DNA from: Hymenopus coronatus
Taxonomy: Eukaryota; Arthropoda; Insecta; Mantodea; Hymenopodidae
DNA: 64,000 nt
Assembly: GCA_030762935.1 (NCBI GenBank)
Contig: CM060900.1
Location: forward strand, 399,933,132-399,997,131
Reading direction: 5' to 3'
Numbering within the stretch: position 1 is the first letter of the stretch; every line of letters begins with the position of its first letter. Below are positions 22,758-33,409 of this stretch, one piece after another. The notes beneath the pieces were generated by a model that saw only the letters and a list, made by a program, of their open reading frames with translations, was not told where the DNA came from and did no database searches. The position numbers and the translations under genes were made by a program.

Positions 22758-24071
22758 TATGTGCTTCTAATGTCAACTCCCTTAGTTGACTACCGGCATT
22801 GCTTGCTGTGGTGGTTGTCATGATCTCTAGTGGTGGTTTGATGAACCTCAGCATCAGTAGGATGCCTCGCGGGATTTCGAAATTGAAAACACGGTTCTTG
22901 TTTTTCCAAATATAGTGTTCTCCCAAACTTTTAATTCTGTCTTCCTTGTAATATTTTTTAGTATTTTCAGACTTCTATTTATGGTGTGTTGCACTTTCCA
23001 AAAATGCCAAGCTACCACCGATTTGTCTTCTTGTTTCTGCTTAATATTTCTGAGGTGTTCTTTTGCTCTTGTTTTTGTTTCTTTTTGTTTGGCCAATGTA
23101 AATTTTTTTTTATGGTGTGTTGCTCTTTCCAAAAATGCCAAGCTACCACCGATTTGCCTTCTTGTTTCTGCTTACTTTTTCTGAAGTGTTCTTTTGCTCT
23201 TGTTTCTGTTTATTTTAGTTTGGCCAATGTAAATTTTTTCACAGTGGTTGCGGCTGAACTGATATATTCCTGATGTGTTTTCTTGTGGAATACCATCTTT
23301 TAATTTAGAATTCAATATGTTTTTTAAGGAGTAATTGTTTTTTAGGGATAGAATGATAATGTGTTGTTTGAAGATCCTCTGGAACTTTAGAAAGTTGTAG
23401 GGTGGTATGCAAACTTCTTGTAAATCTTTGTTTTCTTTCTTGTTTAGAGTGAGTGTGCTGACTTCTTTTATTCTCCTCCTATTTTTGGCCCTGTTAACTT
23501 TTAGGTATACCATTTCTGTCCGGAGTCCATTTTTTTGTAGCTATGTTCAATATTTTTACCAGCTTACGTTGTATTCTTTTTTGCACATTGGCACATTTTC
23601 CAATCTGTACGCAAGGCTGCTGAGTAGTGCATGCTGATGGGGAATGGGATTGTAACTCTCTTGTTTTGTATAACTGTTGGTGTGGGTAGGTTTTTGGTAA
23701 ATGCCAAATGTTAGGTGGTTTTCATTTTTGATGATTTTAAGGTCAAGGAATGGTGGTTGTCCATCTCATTCCTTCTCCATTGTGAAATTTATGGATTTTT
23801 CTTGCAGATTTAGCAGTTTCAATACATCTTCCAGGTGTTTTTCTGAGACTATTGCAAAGATGTTGCCTACATAGTGGTACCATACTTTGAATATCCAGGG
23901 AATACCCTTTTTATTCTTGTTTCCAAAATGCTCATAAAGAGATCTGCTAGTATTGGTGACAGTGGGCTTCCCATAGCTAAACCAGATGTTTGTTTACAAC
24001 ATTTACAATTGAGGGGGAAGAAATTGTTATCTATGCAGTCGACCAAGGGAATTGACATTGGAAGCACATAG
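22758..24071 (-). pseudogene. Penelope-like reverse transcriptase with GIY-YIG endonuclease, broken
   Basis: On the minus strand, residues near 24000 read CKQTSGLAMGSPLSPILADL, the motif-4/5 block typical of Penelope-like RTs. Near 23280 comes TSGIYQFSRNHCEKIYIGQT, a GIY-YIG endonuclease start (GIYQ...YIGQT). Downstream, DKSVVAWHFWKVQHTI appears twice through a tandem duplication, then VWENTIFGKTRTVFSI. RT plus GIY-YIG in this order defines canonical Penelope-like elements, which integrate by target-primed synthesis. The N-terminal RT motifs are missing because the frame begins at the terminal repeat near 24071. Several frameshifts follow, so it is inactive. Confidence 0.85.
22969..23236 (-). 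repeat. Two tandem copies of a ~130-bp coding unit
   Basis: Units at about 22969-23106 and 23107-23236 share TTCCAAAAATGCCAAGCTAC and GTTTGGCCAATGTAAATTT almost exactly. Each encodes the DKSVVAWHFWKVQHTI region of the Penelope-like C-terminus. Confidence 0.85.
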
Positions 24072-24135
24072 CTTCTCAAACATGTTTTCCAATAATAAAA
24101 GTACATGATGTAGTGCTACAAAATTGACTAATTGA

Positions 24136-24475
24136 TTTAAATTGCTAATCTTTCTTTTGTTTTTGTTTGTTTTTCTTTCTTTCTTTTTTTCTTTCATTCT
24201 TGCTTGTTTTTATTTTTTATGGATTTTTATTTATTTCATCCATCATACTAATCTGAGAGGAATTGCATCTATGCAGAGAATTAATGTCTTGTGTTGATCA
24301 GCAAGAGAAAGGAACCATCATTACTATTACAATTTCTTTCACCTTCATAAGTATGAAAGTACATTTTTGGGAAATCATAAAGTACTAGTTGTAATTAATT
24401 GTTCTTAACACAAGTCATATAGGTTATGGCTTATTTATTTATTCTTTTTTGAGGCAAACTTCAATGCCATAGTCA
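24136..24475. other. Intron stretch, T-rich
   Basis: A CT-rich run at 24143-24210 and ordinary AT-rich sequence. Nothing else was recognised. Confidence 0.3.
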
Positions 24476-24479
24476 GAGT

Positions 24480-24790
24480 TTGTTCCATTAGCAGAGTGAC
24501 AGTACACCTGCTTCTGGTGCAGGGAACCCAGGTTTAATTCCCATTACCAGCATGCAATTTTCTCACCCCACTGGGAGGGCTGCGTGTGTGGCCTTTAATC
24601 ATCACCATCCCATAGAACGGAAATGGCAACACCACCAATATCCTCACCTGATGCTGATTTCAGGTTGTAGTCTCTACTACAATTTCATCCTAGCCACTGA
24701 CTAACCTTCAGGTTTAATACTTGTCAGAGCCAGATTTTGAACCTCGGGTCTGTTTCCCATGCAGTTGTTCTAACGAACTGATCTATCATG
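24480..24790 (+). repeat. Pair of opposed tRNA-like SINE segments
   Basis: The left part has a plus-strand tRNA-like head (TTAGCAGAGTGACAGTACAC near 24488; B-box-like GGTTTAATTCC near 24531). The right part has a minus-strand tRNA-like end (TTTTGAACCTCGGGTCTG at 24731, complement of a B box, then TCGTTAGAACAACTGCATGG on the minus strand). The body between contains GGAAATGGCAACACCACC. It may be one SINE with both ends tRNA-like or two joined SINEs. Confidence 0.55.
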
Positions 24791-25415
24791 GCAAAATACC
24801 ATTACAACACTAAATTACCCAATGAAATTGGATTTTTCTCAAGTGTCCCTTTTTTTTTTTTTTTTTTTTTTTTCCTTCTTTTTTTTGGGTTAAAATACCC
24901 CAGTGGAGACTTACAAATTTGCAAGCACTTTAAATCCTGGGCCAAATATTTAAGCATTCCAGAACAAAACAAAGATCATACACTAAGCCATTGTGCATTT
25001 CAATGACTACATAATGTGAATAAACCACTTAAATACTTCAAGCAGGGGAGCAACTCATACCTTCTATATGATCAAATAGTAAAAATAAAATCTCTAAACT
25101 GGACAGTTTTCACTCTTAAAGATTATATAGTCTTTATAGCTTACAGGAGATGTGGAATAACCTGTACTTATTCATTAAGCTGAAAAAATTTAACACAGTG
25201 ATATTTCACTAATCTTGTTTCTTCCACCCCTCAAGAAACAGTATATAGGGACTCCTATGTTAATGAAACTGACTGCCATGTGCAATCATAAGCACCACCC
25301 CCCTAGACTCTTTAGGTGCATTTCCAAACCTAAGCCTGACTATGATTTTCCTGAGTCATGGTTATAAAAACCATTTTACCTACAAAACCAGAAATATAAA
25401 TTTTGTGTGCCAAAA
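24791..25415. other. Intron stretch with poly(T) run
   Basis: A poly(T) run at 24851-24886 and AT-rich sequence without a recognised gene or repeat boundary. Confidence 0.3.
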
Positions 25416-25418
25416 TAT

Positions 25419-25835
25419 TGTAACAAAAATGCTCCTTATTACTCAAACAACTGTACTTCTTCAAATTAATTACACTAAAAAATCTGTTTTCAAATAAACA
25501 TCTTTATTTGATGCTTTCACAACAATTCTGCCATGCAGTTTTCTTTTGGCTACAACTGCATACTTCCTGTCAAAACTGACTCTCACTGGGGCTCATTCTC
25601 TCTTTTTTATACTTGTCAATCAAGTGGCAAGAAACTTCCAGAAATAGTGCTTATTATTGCAGCACAAACCACTGCATGTGTCACAAACTGACACTGCACA
25701 AATGCCCACTTGTGCAGATGTAACAATGCATTAACTAAGGACAGGAAGCCACATGTGCATGTCAATTTTCAGCTGTAACTTTAAAAGCAACCTGCTCACA
25801 CATGTACAGTGATTATGGCTAGCAAGGCATAGTCA
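25419..25835 (-). repeat. 3' LTR of the deleted gypsy element
   Basis: On the minus strand it begins TGACTATGCCTTGCTAGCC after a purine-rich tract (GAGGAGGGAGCAG) and ends with TTTTTGTTACA. The LTR of the second gypsy element (45889-46363) has matching ends: TGACTATGCCCTGCAG ... TTTTGTTACA. Confidence 0.65.
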
Positions 25836-27000
25836 CACTGCTCCCTCCTCAGAGCTAGTCATCCTGGTCAGCACTAACATAGCAGGCTAGGCGATTCAAG
25901 TGTACTACCAGCCCCTTCCCTCAGGGCAGCTTCTGGATGCAGTGGACAATGTCATTTATCCTTTTTACCACAAGGGTACAGCCTTTATAATGGTTCTTGA
26001 AGCATAGCAACATCCCTTGGTCCTGATAGGACAATACAGCCACACCAGATCACCCTGCTGGAAACTTTGGCTGTTGGCCTGCTGGTCATAATGGGTCTTC
26101 ATCCAGATGCTCACTACCTGGGTCTGTTGACACACCATTTCATGCAGGTTGTGAAGTCAGTCTACGAGATTCTCCATGCAGTTATCCTCTGGTTGTTCTG
26201 TCCCAGGAGGATTCCAAAACATCATGATAGATGGAGCTCCTTGTCAGAGACCAAATTGACTGATGGTTCTCAAGGGCCTCCCAAATGTCTCTGAACAGTG
26301 CTGATGTCAGGATTATATTCAATACTTCTGCTGCCCACCCTAGGAGACCTTTAATCAGTTGTTCTACTTCCTCCACTAACCATCTGTTGTGGTGATGGCA
26401 GCGAATTGTTGGGAGAAGACTTTGAAAGTTGATGTTCCATTAGGTGGTTTGATGCATGCAGAAGTTGTTTTGCATCCTGGCATCTCGAGCTTCAACTCAT
26501 TAAGCCTTCTGTTAAGCATCTTTTATATCATGGCATTTAATTCCTTGGCTCTTCCTTCAAAGATGCTAATGTGGTCATTGAGGTCTTCTAGGCCATTAAT
26601 ATGTTAACCAAGCTCTTTCACCTTTTCTCCAAGCTCTTCCGTATCCTTCACACACCCCAATTGTTCATCAATTTTGGTGGATAACCAGCTTCAGGTTCTC
26701 CATTGCCAATTCCATTCTATCTTTCCTCTTTTCCATGCTGAATTGCATTTTTTCCTGGATCTTCTCCATTCTCAATTTCATTTCATCCACTCCAGATTTT
26801 ATTTCTATTTGCATCTTTTACATCTCTGTTTCCATTTTCTCCTCCATCTTCTCCACTGCAGTTTCCACTTTCATGTCTGACTTCTTAATTTCAGCTAAGA
26901 GTGTTTTCATCATCTCCTCCATCTTGACATTAAATCGCACACCTGACACCAGAGTAAAAAAACTGCTCTTTATTAATCAAACTACAACAACACTTTAATT
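25419..27000 (-). mobile_element. Internally deleted Ty3/gypsy-type element
   Basis: On the minus strand a coiled-coil-rich N-terminal gag (about 26940-26690: repeated KMEEKMETE/KIQEKMQF-like heptads) leads to a gag core (NGTSTFKVFSQQFAAITTT near 26440). The gag core then joins abruptly, near 26270, to the integrase tail (ELHLSYD, then MENLVD, NSQSFQQGDLVWLYCPIRTK near 26060). Protease, RT, RNase H and the integrase core are missing. The same gag and integrase tail, intact in order, occur in the element at 41755-45886. A 3' LTR follows at 25835-25419 (TG...ACA), with about 417 bases. The sequence at 26950-27000 resembles the 5' LTR end. Confidence 0.7.
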
Positions 27001-27004
27001 CTTC

Positions 27005-27490
27005 CAACTGATTTCAATAGGAATCTGTTTTGAAATAACCATCTCTATTTTGCAAAGGATGATTGATTTGATTGGAAAATATGTAAGAAGGAAATAGAAA
27101 GCTAAATCTGATGCTCTTTGGGGTTGAAGAGAGAAGGGTTAGTTGACCCTGGCAGGATATAGAGAACTTATTTCAAGAGAAATGAAATTAAATATGGTTA
27201 GATGGGAGATAATCAATTGTTTCAGAATTGAAAGAAGGAGGCTGAGACCAAAACTAATAATCATGAAAATGGCTACCATGAAGTCTAAATGGAAAGTCCT
27301 GAGAAACAGCAAGCAGCTAAATGTCACACAAATATTTATTGAATAGGATTTGGGTAAAAGACAATATAATGGAAATGAAAAAAGCGAGAGATGCAGGAAA
27401 AAAGTCCTTCATAAAAGGAGTTAATCTATACATTGAGGGAGTTAAGCAGGAACTTCATCAGCATTAGAGGAATGCAAGCAATTATGTTAC
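27005..27490. other. Possible 5' part of the decayed LINE
   Basis: Purine-rich plus-strand sequence with the same base composition as the LINE that follows, probably its ORF1 or 5' UTR. No motif could be read. Confidence 0.3.
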
Positions 27491-28865
27491 ATGTGTGAGG
27501 GACTTTAGAAGAAATGGGCATCCAACAGATTTCCAGGGAGAGATGGGATATATGTCACCAGTGATGAAGCTAACATCACTGTCAACTCAGCTGCGGAGGG
27601 AGGAGGAAAGTACGGAATTAGTTGTGACACCAAGAAGGCTGCAACCTGAGACACAGCTGATTGAAGATGCATGCAGAGAGATCTTGGGAGCAACAGTTGG
27701 ATTGGATGTTTGAAACCAAGAGGGTTTAAGTGTAGTTTCAGCACTGTCAAAGTATTTTGGAAATAAGTGATTGTGTGCATACAGGAAAGCAGGTGAATTT
27801 AGAGAAGTGTGCATTTGAGAGGAAAGGTTTGGTACAGAGATTTCAGTTAATGTTAGTGAGCTGGAATGTTGAGGGACTATTACAGAAAGTGCATTGTGAG
27901 GAAATACAACAAGTGTTAGGATGTGGCAATATGGTAATGGTGGTGGAGACATGATTGAAAAGCAGAACAAAGATAGAAATACCAGGGTTTGATTTCTATA
28001 ATGTTGATTGGGAGCAAAATCAACTTAGAGGCAGAGTTTCAGGTGGTCTAGGGTGTTTGTGAGGAAAGATATGGGGTTCAAGGTGAAAGAGCTGTGGAAT
28101 AAATCAGTGTTGTGGTTTTCTTTAAGTGGCATTTAACAAATAGGTGCCTATGTTTGTATTGCTATTATGTATAATCCCCTACTACATCAAAGTACTATGA
28201 CACAAAAATGTGGGGCATTGAAAAGTAAATATGGTAAAGTGGAAATAGTAATACATAATTGCAGGTGACCTAAATGCAAGGATAGGAGAACAGCAGGTCA
28301 AGATGAGAAACCCATCTGATGATTATGTAAGGAGTTTGAAATAGAGAGTTGTCACAATAAAAGACAAGGTTATCAACAATGAAGGGAGAAAACTTATAGA
28401 TTTTTGTGAAAAACATAATTTTATGTTTTGAAATGGGTCAAATTTAGAAGGGGAATGCACATTTACAAATAAGAATGGTCAATGTCAAAGTCAAAGGTCA
28501 TGGTCAAAGTGTGGTGGACTCTAGACTTTGAGGTCATGAATGTAGTAACATTAAGTTGCTATTTTCCAGTGAGACTAAAATTAGGGGAAGTAAGCAGGGG
28601 TGAAAAGGAAGTACACAGAGGTCTGTGTAGAGTTGCGGAAATATATGAATGGAAGGAGGATAAGCAACAAATATTTTCCAAGGAATCAAGTTCAGAAAGA
28701 AGGAAAATATTATAAGTGAGAATAGGAAGTTTATTAAATTCTGGAAAAATAGAGGAAGTGGTAGAAACATTGGAATATAGTGTGAAAAGGGTAGGAGGAG
28801 GAATGAAAGCTGCAGCTTATAAAGATAGTAAAAGGAAATGGTTTGATAAAGATTGCCAAATGGCA

Positions 28866-28867
<2 letters not shown>

Positions 28868-28903
<36 letters not shown>
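28868..28903. repeat. (GA)n microsatellite
   Basis: About 36 bp of GA repeats inside the decayed LINE. Confidence 0.95.
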
Positions 28904-28905
<2 letters not shown>

Positions 28906-29786
28906 ATGCAAGAGTCGAGAAACTGGCAGCAGTCAGGGGAAAAAAGAAGGAATATTTCTGAGTCCTTAGATGGGCTTACTGGTGTCTCATTGAAGGAAAG
29001 AAGCAGTAATGGAGTATAAAAATAAGTGGAACATTAGACGAAGCAGCAAAAATTTATGATGCAAAGAAAATAGGGAATAGAAGAAGGTTTATACAGAAGT
29101 GGGGATAGAGAAGATGACATAAACCCAGATAAATGGTGTACAATTTTAAAACACTACTAGGCCAGAATAACATAGTAGGAGTACAACAGCTGCTATATGG
29201 GAAACAGCATGTAATAATTGAATTAGTTAAGGTTGAAGAATTGTGTGAGCAGGTGAGGAGGCTAAAAGTCAAAAAAGCAGGTGGTACAGATGGTATTCCA
29301 GGGAAATTTTGGAAGGTTTGGTTGTTAGATGGAATAAGGAGAAAAATAGTGATAAAACTGTTCAATGAAATATTGGAGACAAAAGATTCCCAAGAGCTGG
29401 AGAATAAGCATGATAGTGTCATTATATAAGGGCAAGGTTAATAGAAATAACCCATGGAACTACAGGGGGGGATAAGTTTTCTTTCTATTTTAGATAAGAG
29501 GTTACAGAACTGGGTAGGGAAGAAGCAGAAGCTATCAGGGTTTTAAGCAAGTTTTAGAGCAGGGAGAAGAGCAGCAGGTAAAACCTTTGTAATTAAGACA
29601 ATTACTTGAGCAACTAAAGAAGGAGGGTATAGGTGATATATTTTGATGTGCAGAAGGTGTTTAATACCATAAATAGAGAAGCTTTGTGGGTAAAATTAAA
29701 AAGCAAAGGGGTAAGTAATATATTTATAGAAATAATATGTAAGTTATTCCAGGAGAATGAGTAAAACTGCCAGACAATAAGGTAAC

Positions 29787-30248
29787 TGAATTGGATAGGT
29801 AGAGTCAGACTAAAAAATTCAATGGCATAGCTGGGATTTGAACCACAGACCTCCCAGCCAGTTGCTCTACCACTGAGCTACCATGGCAAATGCCAGCATG
29901 GCATTAAATTTCCCAACTGACTCACATGTTTCCTGGTAAACCGCAAGAAGATCTCAAATTATTTTGAGATGGCATACCTCAATGGTGACTTGCAATGTCA
30001 TAAGTGCTTTAAGTCCCGGGCTTCATAGTATAGCCAACTAGTATGGTCAATTAGTTTTATGGTTGAAATCGAGTTAATTGAGAAATTTAATGCTATGTTG
30101 ACATGATAGCTCAGGGGTAGAACAACCAGCTAGAGATCGGGAGATCCATGGTTAAAATCCCAGCTATGGCATTGAATTTTTCAGTCTGACTCTACCTATC
30201 CAACTCCTGTCCTACACATGGCTTGTGTGAAAAAAACAATTAAATTAA
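29787..30248. mobile_element. Fold-back SINE pair with 8-bp target duplication
   Basis: A reverse SINE copy on the left (29791-29905) and a forward copy on the right (about 30085-30248) face each other. Their outer ends TTGGATAGGTAGAGTCAG and CTGACTCTACCTATCCAA are inverted repeats. The unit is flanked by AAGGTAAC at 29779-29786 and again at 30249-30256, so it inserted as one piece of 462 bp into the LINE. Each half has a tRNA-like head (TAGCTCAGTGGTAGAGCAAC on the minus strand; TAGCTCAGGGGTAGAACAAC on the plus). Confidence 0.75.
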
Positions 30249-31610
30249 AAGGTAACAATGTTTACAGAGTAAGGCAGGGGTGAGGGATGGCTGTAAACTT
30301 ACTCCAGTGCTATTTAACCTTTATATTGATGATATCCTTGGGGAGGTACAGAGGTACACTCACCGTTATCAATAATAAAGAAATTCCAGGGTTACTGTTA
30401 TCAGATGGCTTGGTATTTGGGCCCATATCATTTGGAGGATTGAGGAAGGTAATTGAGGCAGTTTATAATTTTTGTGGAAAATGGGGGCTGAAAGTAAATG
30501 AAAAGAAAACCAAGATTGTGGTTTTTAAAAAAGGGCATAGATTACTTAAGGATGAGAAATGAGAGATTGATGGAAGAGAGATAGAGGTTGTAAAGAGTTT
30601 GTTAGGGATAGACTAAGTTCCAATGGAAGCTGGAGTGAACAAAAACAGATGTGTTTAGCAAAAGAAAAATGGCCATGAGTATTATAAGATCATGTCTAAG
30701 AAAACTGCCAGATAGTAATGTTAAACAGCTTGAAAAGAGTATACAGCAGTAGCGGCAAACAAAATGCTATAGAGCAGATGTATGGGGAGTAGAGGATGCT
30801 TGGAGAGAGGTTGATAAAATGAATAGACCTTTTTGTAAACATGTATTAGGTTTATCAATGGCATCCACAAATGGGGCAGCTCAGCTAGAATTGGGTAGAC
30901 ATTCCACCAAGGTCAAAATTATCACAAGAGCTATGAAATACCTGTACAGAATTTCCAATCTAGGGGATAGGGATATTGTCAAAGAATGCTTAACATTCAG
31001 GAGTGAAGTAAACGGGAAGCATGGTCAGTAAAAATACAGGGATTTATGGAGAAAATAGGTCTGGAAGGTTCATAGTTAAATGCAGAATATAACAATCAAT
31101 GCTTTTAGAAAGCAGTAGAATGAAGGCTATAGGATATTGTGAGACAACTATTTTTAGCAGTATAAGAGAGAAAATGTCCTTGAGGATATATGAAGAATAA
31201 AAACAGTCTAGGAGAGGGAAAAGTACATAGAAATATGAATAAATTAGGCTGAGAAAGATTTGCATGGGCAAGAATTGGGGTTAAAAACTTGATAGGCATA
31301 AGACATGATGAAGGTGCCAGAAAATGTCCAATGTGCTGAGAAAATTTACATTGTATATTTCCAGATTTCCATTATATATTATATTCTAATCAAACAAAAA
31401 TATGGAGAGACCAAATTTGACAACGAAAATGGGAAAAATTGAATGGAGAAATAGTAATCAGGAGGATTTTGCTGACAAAAGGAGAGAAAATAGTTAACTT
31501 TTTGGGTAAGATCAGAGAGAAATAGTTAAGTATTCTCAGAAAGAAGATGGAGGATGAAAGAGGTCAGAAGTTAAGAAAAAGGGGGGGAAAAAATAGTAGC
31601 ATGATGTATG

Positions 31611-32054
31611 ACAAGGTCCAAAACACAAACAGTGAGTCTAAGGTAACATAGTTGGGACAAGAGCCACCAGCCGGACTGGGGCCCAGCACAACTCCCGTTC
31701 CAAGTAGCGAGTGTCTGGTAGTTATCATGCATTTCTGGCTTCTTCTGCTATAAGTCTTTCTCTCCCTCTCCTCACACTAGTGCACGTGCGTGAGTGGTGG
31801 CGGTGGCAGCCACCGCCACCACCATTATTTGGTCATTGCATTCATTATTGTACTTACACTATTACCATTTGATTAGGATAATAACTATTATATATTTTTC
31901 AGTTAATTCCTATTGAATACATTTGTGCCTCAATTTATTGCCTTCTCTTAATAACTGACAGCACTTCACATTTAACCTAAATATAATACACTTAATAATT
32001 AATGTTACCTTAATTGGACATGGGCTCAACACCCAAAGAGGAGTCCTGGTTGGC
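31611..32054. other. Intron stretch with short palindrome
   Basis: No gene was recognised. It probably includes the non-coding flank of the DD82E element on the right. A 14-bp-arm perfect palindrome lies at 31794-31822 (GTGGTGGCGGTGGC and its complement around one base). Confidence 0.4.
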
Positions 32055-33404
32055 CTATTCACTGCCCTCACAAGAACTGGAGTCATTGTTGGAGGAACTG
32101 CCGGCTAACCTAATGATTAGAGGTTTGATATCATCTTGCAGCTGATCTGCTTTCCACATATTGTCTTCTATCCCTTCAACGTGTTTGTAATTTAACCACT
32201 GAGCTTGGGTGACTAATTCAAAACCATTGTCTATTAAACGTTCCATTTCCTTTTGCTTAAATGTAGTGTTATATCGCTCAACATGTCCCTTTACGTGACT
32301 AATTACCATTTCTATAGGGTTTAATTCACAATGATATGGAGGCAACCTACAAACTCTTACTCCAAATTCTTCTGCAGTCAAGTCTATAATAGTAGCACAA
32401 TATTTATTTCTTACAGAATTTACAATAGTCAGCAATTCTCTTTTAAGGCAATCATCCAGATAGGGGACATGTTTTGATACCAACCAATGTTTTATGTCTC
32501 CCTTATGGGTTTTTGTAGTGGGGAGAGTCTCTACTTTTCTACTGTGGTAGGAGGCATTGTCAGTAACCATGACAGTTCTCGGTTCTACATTGGGCAATAG
32601 TTGGCTCCTGAACCACTGCTCAAATCTATTGCTATCCATTTCTTCATGGTATTTAGAAGAACCTTTTTTCGCCAACAAAACAAATTTTGCACCCTGTACA
32701 AATCCCATCAAACTACCGGCATGCAATATTTCAAATCATGGTCCGCAAGCAGTAGGTGATTTAAGGCCAGTGGATAAACTGGCCAAAAGCGCTTCTTTAG
32801 GAGTTTTTATAGTCTTATCCTTCCAAACTTTTGACACACTGTGCCCTACATTTACCCAACTTTCATCAAGGTACACAATTTTCCTTCCCTCTTTCCTGAA
32901 TTGTTTTATTTTCCATAAATAGAAATTTTGCCACACTATAATATCATTTCTCTCAATCATAAGCGATTTATTTCCTCTCTTTTCAAAATCAAATCTATTT
33001 CCTTCAATAAGCGATAAAATGTCGAATATTTAATTTGTTAAGTCTACATCATCATTGACCCTTTTTAACATGGACAGAATTGTAAGGGGAATATTTTGAG
33101 ATAGAAATTCATGAAATTTGCGTTGTATAGCACTGCATACAAAATCATTATATTTCACCTCCCTGCTGGTTTTGTATATATGCCCCATTTGTCTTCTCTT
33201 CTGCGGTGTAGTGATGAGACCTATTTTACATTCTTTTCTTAATCTAAAAACTGTACACCTACTTATACCAGTCGCCTTATGAAGTTCACTAATAATGAAC
33301 GAATCACTGCGATTGGGGTTCTTTTCCTTTAAATAATCAAACACTCAAAGAATTGTTTTTCGCTCGCCACTTTTAATAATCTCGCCCTTTTTTCTGTGAT
33401 TCAT
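32055..33404 (-). pseudogene. DD82E (Sailor-type) IS630/Tc1/mariner-group transposase
   Basis: One reading frame from ATG 33404 to the stop at 32055 (449 residues) is interrupted only by three in-frame stops, near 33349, 33030 and 32736. There are no indels. In order: basic N-terminus, a helix-turn-helix (SELHKATGISRCTVFRLRKE, near 33285), the first catalytic Asp in IVYLDESWVNVGHSV (near 32875), the second in VMVTDNASYHSRK (near 32570), and Glu in LPPYHCELNPIEM (near 32320). I count 82 residues between the second Asp and the Glu, which is the spacing that defines the DD82E/Sailor lineage. The C-terminus is acidic and Ser-rich. It lies in the last intron of the VAT-1-like gene. Terminal inverted repeats were not found by eye. 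Confidence 0.85.
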
Positions 33405-33409
33405 TGTGC

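Larger units (their letters stand above)
18385..24135. mobile_element. Composite 5.7-kb block with inverted Penelope-like ends
   Basis: The left end (18393-18450: TTTTGTAACACTACATCAC, then TATTGGAAAATATGT) and the right end (24075-24130) are inverted copies of each other and of one arm of the palindrome at 17648-17788. Between them lie a plus-strand LINE (about 18450-22757) and a minus-strand Penelope-like body (22758-24071). The simplest reading is a Penelope-like element whose left end was separated from its body by insertion of the LINE. Confidence 0.65.
27491..31610 (+). mobile_element. Strongly decayed APE-type LINE
   Basis: Recognisable landmarks in order on the plus strand: endonuclease start LVSWNVEGLLQK (near 27852), AGDLNARIG (near 28262), RT fragment KVKKAGGTDGIPGKFW (near 29270), a degenerate catalytic block LLSDGLVFG in place of xYADDxxx (near 30395), and KWGLKVNEKKTKIVVFKKG (near 30479). 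The tail includes FCKHVLGLSMASTNGAAQLE (near 30830). Almost no open frame exceeds 100 codons. The base composition is unusually purine-rich on this strand. It is interrupted by a 462-bp SINE insertion at 29787-30248 and a (GA)n run at 28868-28903. Confidence 0.75.

Noticed and set aside
22915..23273. Two overlapping plus-strand frames of ~90 codons with hydrophobic repeats
   Set aside because: They are antisense to the duplicated Penelope-like C-terminal block; the repeated hydrophobic pattern comes from the tandem duplication.
26674..26998. Plus-strand hydrophobic frames resembling membrane proteins
   Set aside because: They are antisense to the heptad-rich gag coiled coil of the minus-strand gypsy derivative.
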